Shown here piece after piece: positions 8,166 to 16,167 of a DNA stretch of 64,000 nt (positions within the stretch are counted from its first letter, which is position 1; the number at the start of each line of letters is the position of its first letter). A program made the translations under genes and the position numbers. Below the pieces are notes generated by a model that was given only the letters and a program-made list of their open reading frames with translations, did not search any database and had not been told where the DNA came from. The stretch is taken from the NCBI GenBank assembly GCA_040386075.1, contig JAZKGE010000045.1, positions 1-64,000 on the forward strand. Direction: 5' to 3'. The stretch is from UBA4416 sp040386075 (GTDB lineage: Bacteria > Bacteroidota > Bacteroidia > B-17B0 > Aurantibacillaceae).

Positions 8166-9338
8166 CTACAGTCTAATCCCTATTACTAAAATGTCGTCCA
8201 CCTGCTCGGTGCGGGCCTTCCACTTGTCAATAAATGCTTCGAGGTATTTTCCCTGTTCGATCATGTTTCGATCCTGAATTCCTACAAGGATCTCTTTGAA
8301 TTTTCGGGTCATTAATTTTTTACCCGCATGTCCGCCAAATGTATCAGCATAACCATCCGAAAAAATGTAAAAGGTATCACCCTCTTCAAACTTCACCGAG
8401 TGATTGATGTAGTATTGATGTTCATCAGCAAAACCGCCTATAGCCCTTTTTGTACCCTTAATTTCCTGTAGCGTGGTTTGCCCTTTTTGGATGAACCATA
8501 AAGGCCGGTTTGCCCCCGAAAATTTCAGGGTCTTGTTTTTTGTATCGATCGAACAGATGGCTATATCCATTCCATCATTTACTTCATTAGAAGGATTACT
8601 TAAAGCATGTTTGATATCAATATTAAGGCGGTGTAAAATATCCGAAGGTTCTTTGTGTATTAAAATAGCACTGTTTAATTTTTCGATCGCGATCATACTC
8701 ATCATTGCCCCTGGAACACCGTGCCCTGTACAATCGCATGCCGCCATATAAATCTGATCATTCATTTTTTTATACCAGTAAAAGTCGCCACTGATAATAT
8801 CCTTAGGCTTACAGATTATAAAAGACTCAGGTATCAATTCATAGAAGCTGATTTTGTTTTGTATGAACGCATTCTGAATATTCTTGGCATAGCGAAAGCT
8901 ATCCATGATGTCTTTATTTTTTCTTTCAAGTTCAAGCGTACGAATCGAGACCATTTCTTCTAGGGCGCTATTCATCTTCAGTAATTCAAGTTCTGTTTTT
9001 TTTCGCTGGCTGATATCTACTGATATAATAAACAAACCCTCGGGCACAGGTTCGATGTGTAACTCAAACCAACCTTTTGAATTATCGGGATAGATGAATT
9101 CGCTTTCGATCTCCCTCGACACACGTTCTGTCATACAAATTTGAAGGACTTTGAACATCTCTGTTTTTTCAACACCCGGATATTTTTCCATGATGGTAAA
9201 GCCTATGAGTTCCTGCTTTTGAAATTTGCTTTGACGAATGACAGATTTGTTAACGTACATATAACGCCAGTCGAAATCGATCACCTGGAAACCTTCCAGT
9301 AGATAATCAAATGTGTCGATGTTTAGGTGGCTGATCAT
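8166..9338 (-). CDS. PAS-domain SpoIIE-type PP2C phosphatase
   Basis: The 390-residue soluble protein has an N-terminal PAS sensor domain (about 1-112), a coiled-coil linker (about 112-150; MNSALEEMVSIRTLELERK) and a SpoIIE/PP2C-like phosphatase domain (about 160-390). Metal-binding motifs are ISGDFYW and ACDCTGHGVPGAMMS, and it ends with EQVDDILVIGIRL, the family's closing DD motif. Such enzymes dephosphorylate STAS anti-anti-sigma-type proteins or act in stress signalling. No obvious partner lies beside it, though a STAS-like 133-aa gene is 3.6 kb away. It is transcribed alone. Confidence 0.85.
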   Translation of the reverse strand: MISHLNIDTFDYLLEGFQVIDFDWRYMYVNKSVIRQSKFQKQELIGFTIMEKYPGVEKTEMFKVLQICMTERVSREIESEFIYPDNSKGWFELHIEPVPEGLFIISVDISQRKKTELELLKMNSALEEMVSIRTLELERKNKDIMDSFRYAKNIQNAFIQNKISFYELIPESFIICKPKDIISGDFYWYKKMNDQIYMAACDCTGHGVPGAMMSMIAIEKLNSAILIHKEPSDILHRLNIDIKHALSNPSNEVNDGMDIAICSIDTKNKTLKFSGANRPLWFIQKGQTTLQEIKGTKRAIGGFADEHQYYINHSVKFEEGDTFYIFSDGYADTFGGHAGKKLMTRKFKEILVGIQDRNMIEQGKYLEAFIDKWKARTEQVDDILVIGIRL

Positions 9339-9445
9339 GCTATCTTATTATATGCAATAATAGATTATTTTTTCGTCAATAGTTTGACAGATGGTGGGAT
9401 AGCTTACAGATGTAAGATATATTTAAAAAAAGAATTGGTGTAGTC

Positions 9446-9919
9446 TTAAAAAAGAATTTGCTTCCATTTACCGGTCTCGGCAAACTCTTTGATCATAGCA
9501 TTTCTGCGGGTTAAAAAGCCGGTCAGGTATTTTGTAAGTACCAATTGATTAAAACATTTTCCCAGGATACCATAAGGCGATTCGTAATCAAATATATCTG
9601 TCATTAAAACCAGTTTGCCTTTTTGTTCAAAATAGTGATCATGCTTAAAAGATCTGAAAGCACCTTTTACCTGTTCATCTCTGAAATGAAAAGGTCTTTC
9701 GTGCGCGCTGATCAGGCTGGTTAGTTTTTGCCTGATCCCAAAATGGGTTGCCTGCCAGGTCACGGTTTCGTTTAATTTAATTAAACCACTGGTAGTTCCG
9801 GCAATAGCTTCTTCGTTAGTTTTAGCGGTAGATAATTTATGGAGATCAATACTTATAGAAAGATCGAAACATAAATTAATGTCTGCTTTAATGTATGTTT
9901 CGATGCGGATGATGGGCAT
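9446..9919 (-). CDS. SRPBCC-family (START-like) ligand-binding protein
   Basis: The 157-residue protein opens with RIETYIKADINLCFDLSISID, the usual first strand and helix of SRPBCC polyketide-cyclase/dehydrase-like proteins. It has TVTWQATHFGIRQKLTSLI and RPFHFRDEQVKGAF as central strands and a long C-terminal helix. These proteins form a hydrophobic cavity that binds small ligands. Specific function is unknown. It sits one base downstream of the 184-aa membrane protein gene and is presumably co-transcribed with it. Confidence 0.7.
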   Translation of the reverse strand: MPIIRIETYIKADINLCFDLSISIDLHKLSTAKTNEEAIAGTTSGLIKLNETVTWQATHFGIRQKLTSLISAHERPFHFRDEQVKGAFRSFKHDHYFEQKGKLVLMTDIFDYESPYGILGKCFNQLVLTKYLTGFLTRRNAMIKEFAETGKWKQILF

Positions 9920-9920
9920 T

Positions 9921-10475
9921 TTAGCTGGTTAAGTAAATTAAAAAAAATATGATTGTAATAAGTGTAATATTGGTATGAAACCTTTCCATGCGATAATCCT
10001 TAGACAAAACCATAATAATTAACACGGTAGTAAAGGAAGCGAACAGGATCAATAAGTACAATTGTTTATCTAATGGGTAACTGAACGCATATTTTTTATG
10101 ATAAATATTCTTTATTTTATATACTAAGTTTTTTCTGGAAATTATGGTGTCACCTTCATGAAATGCATGACTACCCATAGTGGTTCCTTTTATTTCGTAT
10201 TCACTATTTTTGTCTGTATGAATGTAAATTATTGTTCCTCTATCCAGGTAAAAGTTACTGGATGTAACTATTTCTTGTGTGCTAAAAAAAGAAGGGTAAT
10301 ATGGTATCAATGTAACTAAAATATAAGCAGCAAAGAAAAATGCGATTATTTTATTTACTTTAAATGAATGACTTTGTGTGTATTCCGCAGTTTTTTTAGT
10401 ATTCGCTTTTTCTTTTCCTTCGCGAATTTTTGCTGCCCGTTTTATTCTTTCCTGTAAAGTAAGTTTTGCCCTCAT
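9921..10475 (-). CDS. Hypothetical membrane protein with basic N-terminus
   Basis: The 184-residue protein has a strongly basic first 30 residues (LTLQERIKRAAKIREGKEKA), one transmembrane helix at about 44-62, an extracytoplasmic domain of ~65 residues (about 63-128) with alternating beta-like pattern, and two C-terminal helices (about 133-155 and 165-182). I do not recognise the family. It is followed after one base by the SRPBCC gene. Upstream of its start lies the truncated end of the cassette repeat array, so it may mark the edge of the ancestral locus. Confidence 0.55.
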   Translation of the reverse strand: MRAKLTLQERIKRAAKIREGKEKANTKKTAEYTQSHSFKVNKIIAFFFAAYILVTLIPYYPSFFSTQEIVTSSNFYLDRGTIIYIHTDKNSEYEIKGTTMGSHAFHEGDTIISRKNLVYKIKNIYHKKYAFSYPLDKQLYLLILFASFTTVLIIMVLSKDYRMERFHTNITLITIIFFLIYLTS

Positions 10476-10501
10476 TATCGATTTGCAGCTATCAGTTTGC
10501 A

Positions 10502-10647
10502 GTTTGAAACCGTTTTCTACCGAAACGTTTAAATAAATATACTATGTTTCTAGGCATTTGCAAAGCGAAAATAACTGTCCCTGCGAAGCGACCGCTTTTG
10601 CAAAAGCGTTGTTGTCCGCCCGCATTAGGCAAAGGTGCTGTTATAAC
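10502..10647 (-). repeat. Cassette-associated repeat, copy A (attC-like, promoter-bearing, truncated)
   Basis: This is the first of three related intergenic repeats. On the gene (minus) strand it runs TTATAACAGCACCTTTGCC at the left, then an internal inverted repeat around GCAAAAGC/GCAAATGC, then a promoter-like unit: TTG (10563-10561), 19 bp, TATATTTA (10541-10534). It ends in GGTAGAAAACGGTTTC. Compared with copies B and C it lacks the last ~35 bp with the CTCCAAAACGTTATG end, so it is truncated at the array edge. Confidence 0.7.
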
Positions 10648-10672
10648 TTGGTAGCCGCACGCAGTTTTATTA

Positions 10673-11212
10673 TCAGTGTCCGCCGGTTTTGATGTACATT
10701 TTAGCGTTTATAAACTTGTCTGCCTTTTGGTAATGATTAGGAATTGTCGCCTCAAGTTTAAACCCGTTCTTTTTCAAAACAATTTCGGAAGCAATATTGA
10801 AGTCAAAGATTGGCGCTTCAAGTCTAACGTACTTTAAATGGTCAAAACAAAAGTCGCTAAAATGTTTTATTACCGTTGTCATAATACCCTTGTTCCAAAA
10901 AGGTCTTGCGAGCCAATAATATATTTCGTTTTTGTCTGCGTCTAAACCGTATGGGTAGTGCAGTCCTATGCTACCGATTAATTCTCCTGTCTTGTTGCGG
11001 ATAACCCAATTTTTTTGAATGTTATTTTCCGCCTCATAAGTCAAGATGTAATTATACCAAGCGTCGGCATCAGTGTCGTGGTAAGGAAAAGGAATTCTTA
11101 GGAGCGTGTCAGAAACGTCTTTGTCGTTTAAGCATCTAATTAAAGAGAGCTTGTCGGCACGAGAGCTTTTTGTCAAGGAAATGTTGTTGTCTATTTGAAT
11201 GATGTCTTTCAT
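10673..11212 (-). CDS. GNAT-family N-acetyltransferase (RimJ/RimL type)
   Basis: The 179-residue protein has the GNAT fold: a substrate-side N-terminus, WVIRNKTGELIGSIGLHY (strands 2-4), IYYWLARPFWNKGIMTTVIKHF containing the acetyl-CoA pyrophosphate-binding turn, and ASEIVLKKNGFKLEATI near the end. It should transfer an acetyl group from acetyl-CoA to a protein N-terminus or small amine. It is the third cassette in a same-strand array, lying between repeats A and B. Acetyltransferases are common cargo in integron cassettes. Confidence 0.8.
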   Translation of the reverse strand: MKDIIQIDNNISLTKSSRADKLSLIRCLNDKDVSDTLLRIPFPYHDTDADAWYNYILTYEAENNIQKNWVIRNKTGELIGSIGLHYPYGLDADKNEIYYWLARPFWNKGIMTTVIKHFSDFCFDHLKYVRLEAPIFDFNIASEIVLKKNGFKLEATIPNHYQKADKFINAKMYIKTGGH

Positions 11213-11237
11213 GTTCGTCTGACCCGGCGGCTTAGTT

Positions 11238-11407
11238 TTAATGTTTTGGAGCTAAAAGAAGTGCGGCTTTGAAACCGTTGTCTACCGAAACGTTTAAATA
11301 AAGATAACTGTTACTATGCAATAGCAAAGAAAAAATTAAAAAAGTTTCTGCCGCTTTTGCAATTGCTTTGATGTCTGAAAGGCTGGGGCAAAGGTGCTGT
11401 TATGTGC
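11238..11407 (-). repeat. Cassette-associated repeat, copy B
   Basis: On the minus strand it starts GCACATAACAGCACCTTTGC, then CCCAGCC, and ends with GCTCCAAAACATTA. Inside is a promoter-like unit: TTG (11327-11325), 18 bp, TATCTTTA (11306-11299). Most of its length matches copy C, including the AAAAAATTAAAAAA tract and the GGTAGACAACGG block. The right terminus carries ACATTA where copy C has ACGTTATG. Confidence 0.7.
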
Positions 11408-11415
11408 AGTAAACT

Positions 11416-12021
11416 TTACCATATTTTCCACCAAGGTTTTGTTTGTCCGTCACTGTTCTTTTCTTCTTGTTTCTTTGTTTCGCTTTTAGCTACTAAATTA
11501 AATTCTGGTGGATTCGTTTTTGAACCTTCAATATAATGGTAAATCGCAATTCCAAATCCTTCTTCGGGAGTAATGTTACCACTTTGTTGTATTATAAATG
11601 CCGTTGCAATTGCTGTAGATTGTGCCATTTGTTCGTAGCTCAATTCCCTTTTTTTCATGATGTCTAAAGCAGGAACTTGGACTTTACTAATTACGTCTAC
11701 AAAATTACTTTCTGAATGTTTTTGATTACCATTGGACATTTTATTATTGTCAATTTGGATTCCAAAATTTTGTAGTACGGCATGAGTAATATTAACTAGT
11801 TGTGGTCCTTTTATGTTTGCTTCTTCAGAAAGCATAACAGTTCCAGGTTTTGCATCATTTATCTTGAACCCAAATGACCTGAATAAAAAACTTCCTGCCA
11901 GTCTTGCGGTACTAGAAATGGCTTCTGTTGTATCTATTTCTCTCGATCCGTTCCCGATTACATTGACAACCATTTCTACGATGTCATTAACTGCGTCATT
12001 TTGATTATTTGTTATTTCCAT
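11416..12021 (-). CDS. Hypothetical cassette protein
   Basis: The 201-residue soluble protein has no signal peptide or transmembrane helix. It has a helical N-terminal half (DIVEMVVNVIGNG, ISSTARLAGSFLFRSFGF) and a short, hydrophilic, lysine- and glutamate-rich tail ending KPWWKIW. No family was recognised. It sits between repeats B and C on the same strand as its neighbours, with its stop nine bases from repeat B. It is therefore a cassette-borne accessory gene. Expression probably comes from the promoter-like unit in repeat C just upstream. Confidence 0.6.
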   Translation of the reverse strand: MEITNNQNDAVNDIVEMVVNVIGNGSREIDTTEAISSTARLAGSFLFRSFGFKINDAKPGTVMLSEEANIKGPQLVNITHAVLQNFGIQIDNNKMSNGNQKHSESNFVDVISKVQVPALDIMKKRELSYEQMAQSTAIATAFIIQQSGNITPEEGFGIAIYHYIEGSKTNPPEFNLVAKSETKKQEEKNSDGQTKPWWKIW

Positions 12022-12040
12022 TTGTTATTTCGTTTTTATT

Positions 12041-12214
12041 GCACATAACGTTTTGGAGCTTTGCTTCGGCCGTTTTGGAACCGCTGTCTACCGAAATGTT
12101 TAAATAAAGATACAATGTTGCTATGCATTTGCAAAGAAAAAATTAAAAAAGTGTCTACCGCTTTTGCAAATGCTTTGGTGTCTGCAAGGCTGGGGCAAAG
12201 GTGCTGTTATGGGC
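12041..12214 (-). repeat. Cassette-associated repeat, copy C (full-length)
   Basis: This is the most complete copy, 174 bp. On the minus strand it begins GCCCATAACAGCACCTTTGC and ends CTCCAAAACGTTATGTGC, so its ends are complementary around CATAAC/GTTATG. It contains an inverted repeat GCATTTGCAAA/TTTGCAAATGC separated by ~25 nt, two direct copies of CGGTAGACA ~65 bp apart, and a promoter-like unit: TTG (12134-12132), exactly 19 bp, TATCTTTA (12112-12105). It reads into the 201-aa gene. Confidence 0.75.
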
Positions 12215-12225
12215 TGTTTTTATTT

Positions 12226-12774
12226 CTAAAATTCCTGTTTATTTCTGTCGACGTAAAACAATACCGTTCCATAAGCTGTCAGGATACCTCTGTTAAAAAG
12301 TGAATGCGCATACATTAACACCGTCTTTTCGCCATAGATTTCAATACTCCATTCATTTTTGATCTTAATTTGTGTCGCAATTGAGTCAAAGTTTACAGTC
12401 TTTTCAAATTGTTTTAAGTCTTCTAATGAATAAGGCAAATGACTTAAATTCTTGATAGCTTTTTTTTTCTTAAACTCAAAGTATCTGTCTTTATTATCAA
12501 TAGCTAAGATATCGACTTTAGAACGACTAGCCTTGTCATATCCTAAATTGTATTCACGGTGCAAAGCTCCTTTTAAGAAACTTGCTTTAGTGCAATACTC
12601 TCTAATTGTCCCATGTTTGATGTCCTTTACTTTAACGACTATAAAATATTGAAGCATTCTTCCATTTTTAATCGCAGCAACGTAGTTTAGATACAATTCA
12701 TCTTTTTCCTGTCCAATACAGGGAGCAGTCAGAAGAAATGTCGAGATGAGTAATATTATTGTATGTCGTGTCAT
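12226..12774 (-). CDS. Hypothetical exported protein, first cassette
   Basis: From the ATG at 12774 the product has ~182 residues and a clear signal peptide (TRHTIILLISTFLLTAPCIG, cleavage before QEKD). The mature part is mixed alpha/beta and lysine-rich, with DRYFEFKKKKAIKNLSHL and GILTAYGTVLFYVDRN near the end. The family is unknown. An upstream ATG at 12789 is made by the cassette boundary sequence GTTATGGGC itself, so the internal start is preferred. Its stop lies 12 bases before repeat C. Confidence 0.6.
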   Translation of the reverse strand: MTRHTIILLISTFLLTAPCIGQEKDELYLNYVAAIKNGRMLQYFIVVKVKDIKHGTIREYCTKASFLKGALHREYNLGYDKASRSKVDILAIDNKDRYFEFKKKKAIKNLSHLPYSLEDLKQFEKTVNFDSIATQIKIKNEWSIEIYGEKTVLMYAHSLFNRGILTAYGTVLFYVDRNKQEF

Positions 12775-12783
12775 TTTAAAATT

Positions 12784-12792
12784 GCCCATAAC
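12784..12792 (-). other. Probable outer boundary of the cassette array
   Basis: The minus strand reads GTTATGGGC, the same motif that ends the cassette repeats (GTTATGTGC in copy C). It lies just upstream of the first cassette gene. No full repeat is attached on the far side, so this may be the insertion junction or a primary attachment site. Confidence 0.45.
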
Positions 12793-12879
12793 TAATCGCT
12801 TGGCGCTACTTATTCGGTTACAAATAATTATAAACGACTAAAAGCGGTAACAAGGTTATTCAAATATAATATAAAAAAG

Positions 12880-12902
12880 CCCTTTAAGAATTTCTTAAAG
12901 GG
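12880..12902 (-). terminator. Intrinsic terminator after the 133-aa gene
   Basis: CCCTTTAAG-AATTT-CTTAAAGGG forms a 9-bp stem. On the minus strand it is followed by CTTTTTTATATT, a T-tract downstream of the STAS-like gene. It also has a weak T-run on the other strand. Confidence 0.75.
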
Positions 12903-12928
12903 TTTTCATGTAAAATTGGTTCTCTGCA

Positions 12929-13330
12929 TCACAAAAATGTTTTCAGCCATTTTCTTGCTTCTTCCACTTTGGTAAACATCTTTGTTTCCCGTTGTGGTTT
13001 TTCGATCCGCATATAAAAATTGGCAACCATCATCATTGCAATAGAATTAGTAATGAAAGCTTCTGCACTTGTATAGGGGCATGAATCTTTTTTTGACCAA
13101 AAATCACGATTTTCCTTAGGAGGCAAAGCAAACTCATCAAACCAGGAAAGCAATGGTACTTTTTTATAACTCACCATTTCTCCAATTGCTTTTACCAATG
13201 CTTTTGATCTTTCTACTGTTTCATTAATCTCACTGGTTACCCGAACATATAATATACCATCATCGCAAAACGAAATAACATAGGGCGCTACTTTTTTTGT
13301 AGATATTACGTTTACATTATCAGGTATCAT
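12929..13330 (-). CDS. STAS/SpoIIAA-like (DUF7793-like) protein
   Basis: The 133-residue soluble protein has alternating strands and helices (YVISFCDDGILYVRVTSE; ALVKAIGEMVSYKKVPLLSWFDE) and a C-terminal KMFTKVEEARKWLKTFL helix. This pattern fits the SpoIIAA/STAS-like fold of small Bacteroidota proteins. The role is unknown; STAS-like proteins often take part in phospho-signalling or membrane association. Its start is ten bases downstream of the phaC stop, so it is probably transcribed with phaC, and it ends at a strong terminator. Confidence 0.55.
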   Translation of the reverse strand: MIPDNVNVISTKKVAPYVISFCDDGILYVRVTSEINETVERSKALVKAIGEMVSYKKVPLLSWFDEFALPPKENRDFWSKKDSCPYTSAEAFITNSIAMMMVANFYMRIEKPQRETKMFTKVEEARKWLKTFL

Positions 13331-13340
13331 CCGAATGATC

Positions 13341-14387
13341 TTAATCTCTTTTCTTTAACCAGCTTGTTACAGCAGGCGCCAGTTCTTTTTGAGATTTTCC
13401 GCCAACAAAAACACCAATGTGTCCGCCTTTAAAGCTGTATAGTTCTTTATCTTTACTGCCTACTAAGTCGTTCAACGGAATAGTTGCAGCAGGTGGCACT
13501 AAATGATCATCGGTTGCATAAATGTTCAATAAATTAGAAGTGAGGTTTTTTAAATTCACTTTTTTGCCTCCAACTTCCAGTTCACCTTTGGCTAATTTAT
13601 TTTCCTGGTACAGTTCTTTCATGAATTGTTTGAAACATTCACCTGCCTGGTCAGGGCTCTCACTGATCCATTTTTCCATGCGTAAAAAACTCAACAGTTT
13701 ATCTTTATCATCCAAAGCGTTGGTCAATGTTTGTTGTTTCTGGATCTTCATCATTGGTTTCAACATATCAAAGCCCTGGTTTAAAAAGTCGCCTGGAATC
13801 AAGCCATTAAAGCCTTCCACGATCTTATCAAAATCCATATCCTTGCTCCAACGGAACAACAAACCATCATTGGTGCTAAAATCAATTGGTGTAACGTGTG
13901 TTACTAAATTCTTAATTTTGTTTGGATATAAAGAGCTGTAAATAACACTTAAGGTACCGCCCTGGCAAATACTTAAGATGTTTATTTTTTCTACCCGGTT
14001 CTTTTTACGAATAAAATCAACACAGTTGTTGATGTAGCCGTTCACATAATCATCAATACTTAAATATTTATCTGCTTTGGATGGATTGCCCCAATCGATC
14101 AAATATACATCCAAACCTGCACCTAATAAATTTTGGATATAACTTCTATCCGGTTGTATATCCAGCATTTTATAAGTGTTTACTAATGCATAAACAATTA
14201 ACACCGGAGTTTTGTAAGTAGGTTCCGTTTCGCGGTCGTATTTGTAAAGCGTTAATTTGTCTTCGTTGTAAACTGCTGTTTTAGGAGAAATGGCAATATC
14301 CACTTCATTGATATTATTAAACGTTTCATAGCTCTTTAATAGTTTTGAGCTCATGTTATTCATCTCTTCCACTAATTTATTTTCCAT
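13341..14387 (-). CDS. phaC: Class III polyhydroxyalkanoate synthase catalytic subunit
   Basis: The 348-residue alpha/beta hydrolase has the PHA-synthase lipase-like box ICQGGT with nucleophile C141, an aspartate at D294 (ATDDHLVPP) and a histidine at H323 (FKGGHIGVF), the three catalytic residues of PhaC. The short length (class I enzymes are ~560-600 residues) and the neighbouring phaE-like gene indicate class III. It polymerises 3-hydroxyacyl-CoA into polyester granules. It is separated from the phaE-like gene upstream by a terminator hairpin, so the two may be tuned separately. Confidence 0.9.
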   Translation of the reverse strand: MENKLVEEMNNMSSKLLKSYETFNNINEVDIAISPKTAVYNEDKLTLYKYDRETEPTYKTPVLIVYALVNTYKMLDIQPDRSYIQNLLGAGLDVYLIDWGNPSKADKYLSIDDYVNGYINNCVDFIRKKNRVEKINILSICQGGTLSVIYSSLYPNKIKNLVTHVTPIDFSTNDGLLFRWSKDMDFDKIVEGFNGLIPGDFLNQGFDMLKPMMKIQKQQTLTNALDDKDKLLSFLRMEKWISESPDQAGECFKQFMKELYQENKLAKGELEVGGKKVNLKNLTSNLLNIYATDDHLVPPAATIPLNDLVGSKDKELYSFKGGHIGVFVGGKSQKELAPAVTSWLKKRD

Positions 14388-14462
14388 AGGGCTTTGGTTT
14401 TTGATAGGATAAATTTACATCTTTTTTATTACATCAGAACTCCTGATCTTGTATTGCGAAAC

Positions 14463-14494
14463 AAAAAAGGCTGCCCACAAACACATTGGCAGCC
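14463..14494 (-). terminator. Intrinsic terminator between phaE-like gene and phaC
   Basis: GGCTGCC (14469-14475) pairs with GGCAGCC (14488-14494) around a 12-base loop. On the minus strand a TTTTTT tract follows. It ends the phaE-like transcript or attenuates read-through into phaC. Confidence 0.75.
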
Positions 14495-14527
14495 CTCTTA
14501 TTATTGTGCTATGAACACAAAAGGTTA

Positions 14528-15919
14528 TTATTTCTTTTTAGCTTTTGCTGCAGTTCCTTCTTCAAATAATTCTACTGAAGCAGCGTTTTGCATAGCTAAT
14601 TTAGTTTGCAGGTCTTTTACTGTTTTCTTTAATTCGTGCATGGTTTTGTAAACTTCTTCCATTTCACTTTTAAAAATTACCGGGTATTGCTCAAATACAT
14701 TTTCAAATTGTTTTTCGAAATGTTTTTTCACATCCATGCTTAAGTTTAAAGCTTCTGCTTTTACTTTACTGAATTCGTCGGTAGCAAATAACTCAGCAAA
14801 CATTTTTTCGTTGGTTTTTACCCACTCGTTATATAATTCAGTTGCATTTGGCAAATTAACTTTCCCAGCTTGTATGTCAGCCTGAACGTCTTTATATTTT
14901 TCCTGAGTTTCTTTAGCTAAAGTTTCCATAGAAGCTTGCATTGTTTTGTACAATTGAGACTGTAACTCAGATTGTTTAATGCTGTATTCAGTTACTTTAT
15001 CCAATAAAGCGATAGTTGCTTCAACGTTTTCTTTTTCTTTACCAGGGTTAGCTAATTTTAATAATGGTTCAAATGTTTTACCGAACACGTTATTCATTTT
15101 AGCATAAAGGTCTTTCATTTGCTCAGAGTTACCTGAGAACATTTCAGGAAACTGGGATGACATATTTTGCATTTGAGCATAATATTCTTTCCCTAAACCA
15201 TTTTGTTTTACAAAAAAGTCCTGCATTTGCTTAGTTGAACTTTCAAACACATCTTTTAAGCTGTTGTTACTAAAGAAAGAACCAAACACTTGCTCGGTCA
15301 TTTGTTTATAGTTGTTAGCAGCATAAATGTTTTTCCATGTGTCAGCGCTAAAATCTGAATTTTTAAGAGCAGTCATCATTGGCTGGAACATTTCCTGTAC
15401 TTTCATATAAGTCTGTCCGCCTTCAAACATGTTTTTGAACATATCTGCATTAAAAGGATTTTTGATACCTTTTGAATACGTGTCGTAAGAAGTATTCATA
15501 GTGTTCATCCAGCTGTTGTAGATGTTTGTCCAGGCATTATTCATAGTAGAAAAGCTATTGTTATAATCGTTAGCATTTTTACCGTAGTTAACCATTGAGT
15601 TATAAATAGATTGATTAAAATCAGTCATTTGTTTTAAACCACCCATTTGTTGGTTATACCAGTTTTTCAAAAACTCTTCCGGTTTAGAATTATCATTCAT
15701 GAACGGGTTAGCTCCAAATGGATTTGATCCGTTTGTATTCATTCCGCTGAACATAGCAGCTTGTTTTTCCATCATGTCTTTATAGATAGATTGGCTTTCT
15801 GCCATTGCATTACCTGTAGCAAATGCTGATTGAAATTTCTTTGCAGAATCCATCCAGGTGTTCATTGCATTAGCCTGAGCATCCATCATGTTGTCGATCA
15901 TTGGGTTGTTTGTTTTCAT
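14528..15919 (-). CDS. phaE: PhaE-like subunit of class III PHA synthase / granule-associated protein
   Basis: The 463-residue protein is helical and rich in Asn, Met, Gln and Lys, with no membrane segment. N-terminal repeats of FxxWYNQQ and NSWMNTMNTSYDTYSKG type and a C-terminal coiled coil (EVYKTMHELKKTVKDLQTKL) match PhaE/phasin-like proteins. Its position next to a class III-length phaC supports PhaE. In this family PhaE forms the active heteromer with PhaC. It is about 100 residues longer than typical PhaE, so a granule-binding phasin role is possible too. Confidence 0.7.
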   Translation of the reverse strand: MKTNNPMIDNMMDAQANAMNTWMDSAKKFQSAFATGNAMAESQSIYKDMMEKQAAMFSGMNTNGSNPFGANPFMNDNSKPEEFLKNWYNQQMGGLKQMTDFNQSIYNSMVNYGKNANDYNNSFSTMNNAWTNIYNSWMNTMNTSYDTYSKGIKNPFNADMFKNMFEGGQTYMKVQEMFQPMMTALKNSDFSADTWKNIYAANNYKQMTEQVFGSFFSNNSLKDVFESSTKQMQDFFVKQNGLGKEYYAQMQNMSSQFPEMFSGNSEQMKDLYAKMNNVFGKTFEPLLKLANPGKEKENVEATIALLDKVTEYSIKQSELQSQLYKTMQASMETLAKETQEKYKDVQADIQAGKVNLPNATELYNEWVKTNEKMFAELFATDEFSKVKAEALNLSMDVKKHFEKQFENVFEQYPVIFKSEMEEVYKTMHELKKTVKDLQTKLAMQNAASVELFEEGTAAKAKKK

Positions 15920-16167
15920 TTTTTAACCTTAAATTTATATTGTATTATTAGTAAATTAACCTTAACGCTTGAAAATCAGTGTTTTAAGGGCCAATTTTCA
16001 AATCCGCTGCAAATGTCGACATTTTTTCCTATACGTGTCAAGTAAATTCGTATTAATTTTTAGTTAAATTGTCGTAAAAAATAATAATTTGGTCTAAATC
16101 GAAATAAGTTTCCAAATATTTGACATTTTGATTTTTTTTTTTGAAAATTACTGAAAAACTAAGCTTT

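Noticed and set aside
10502..12214. Canonical attC sites of a class 1-type integron
   Set aside because: Ends read CATAAC/GTTATG and do not fit RYYYAAC/GTTRRRY; no intI gene or attI is in the window. Kept only as attC-like.
13522..13941. 139-codon open frame on the plus strand inside phaC
   Set aside because: It is antisense to well-supported PhaC motifs and shows no domain pattern or start signals of its own.
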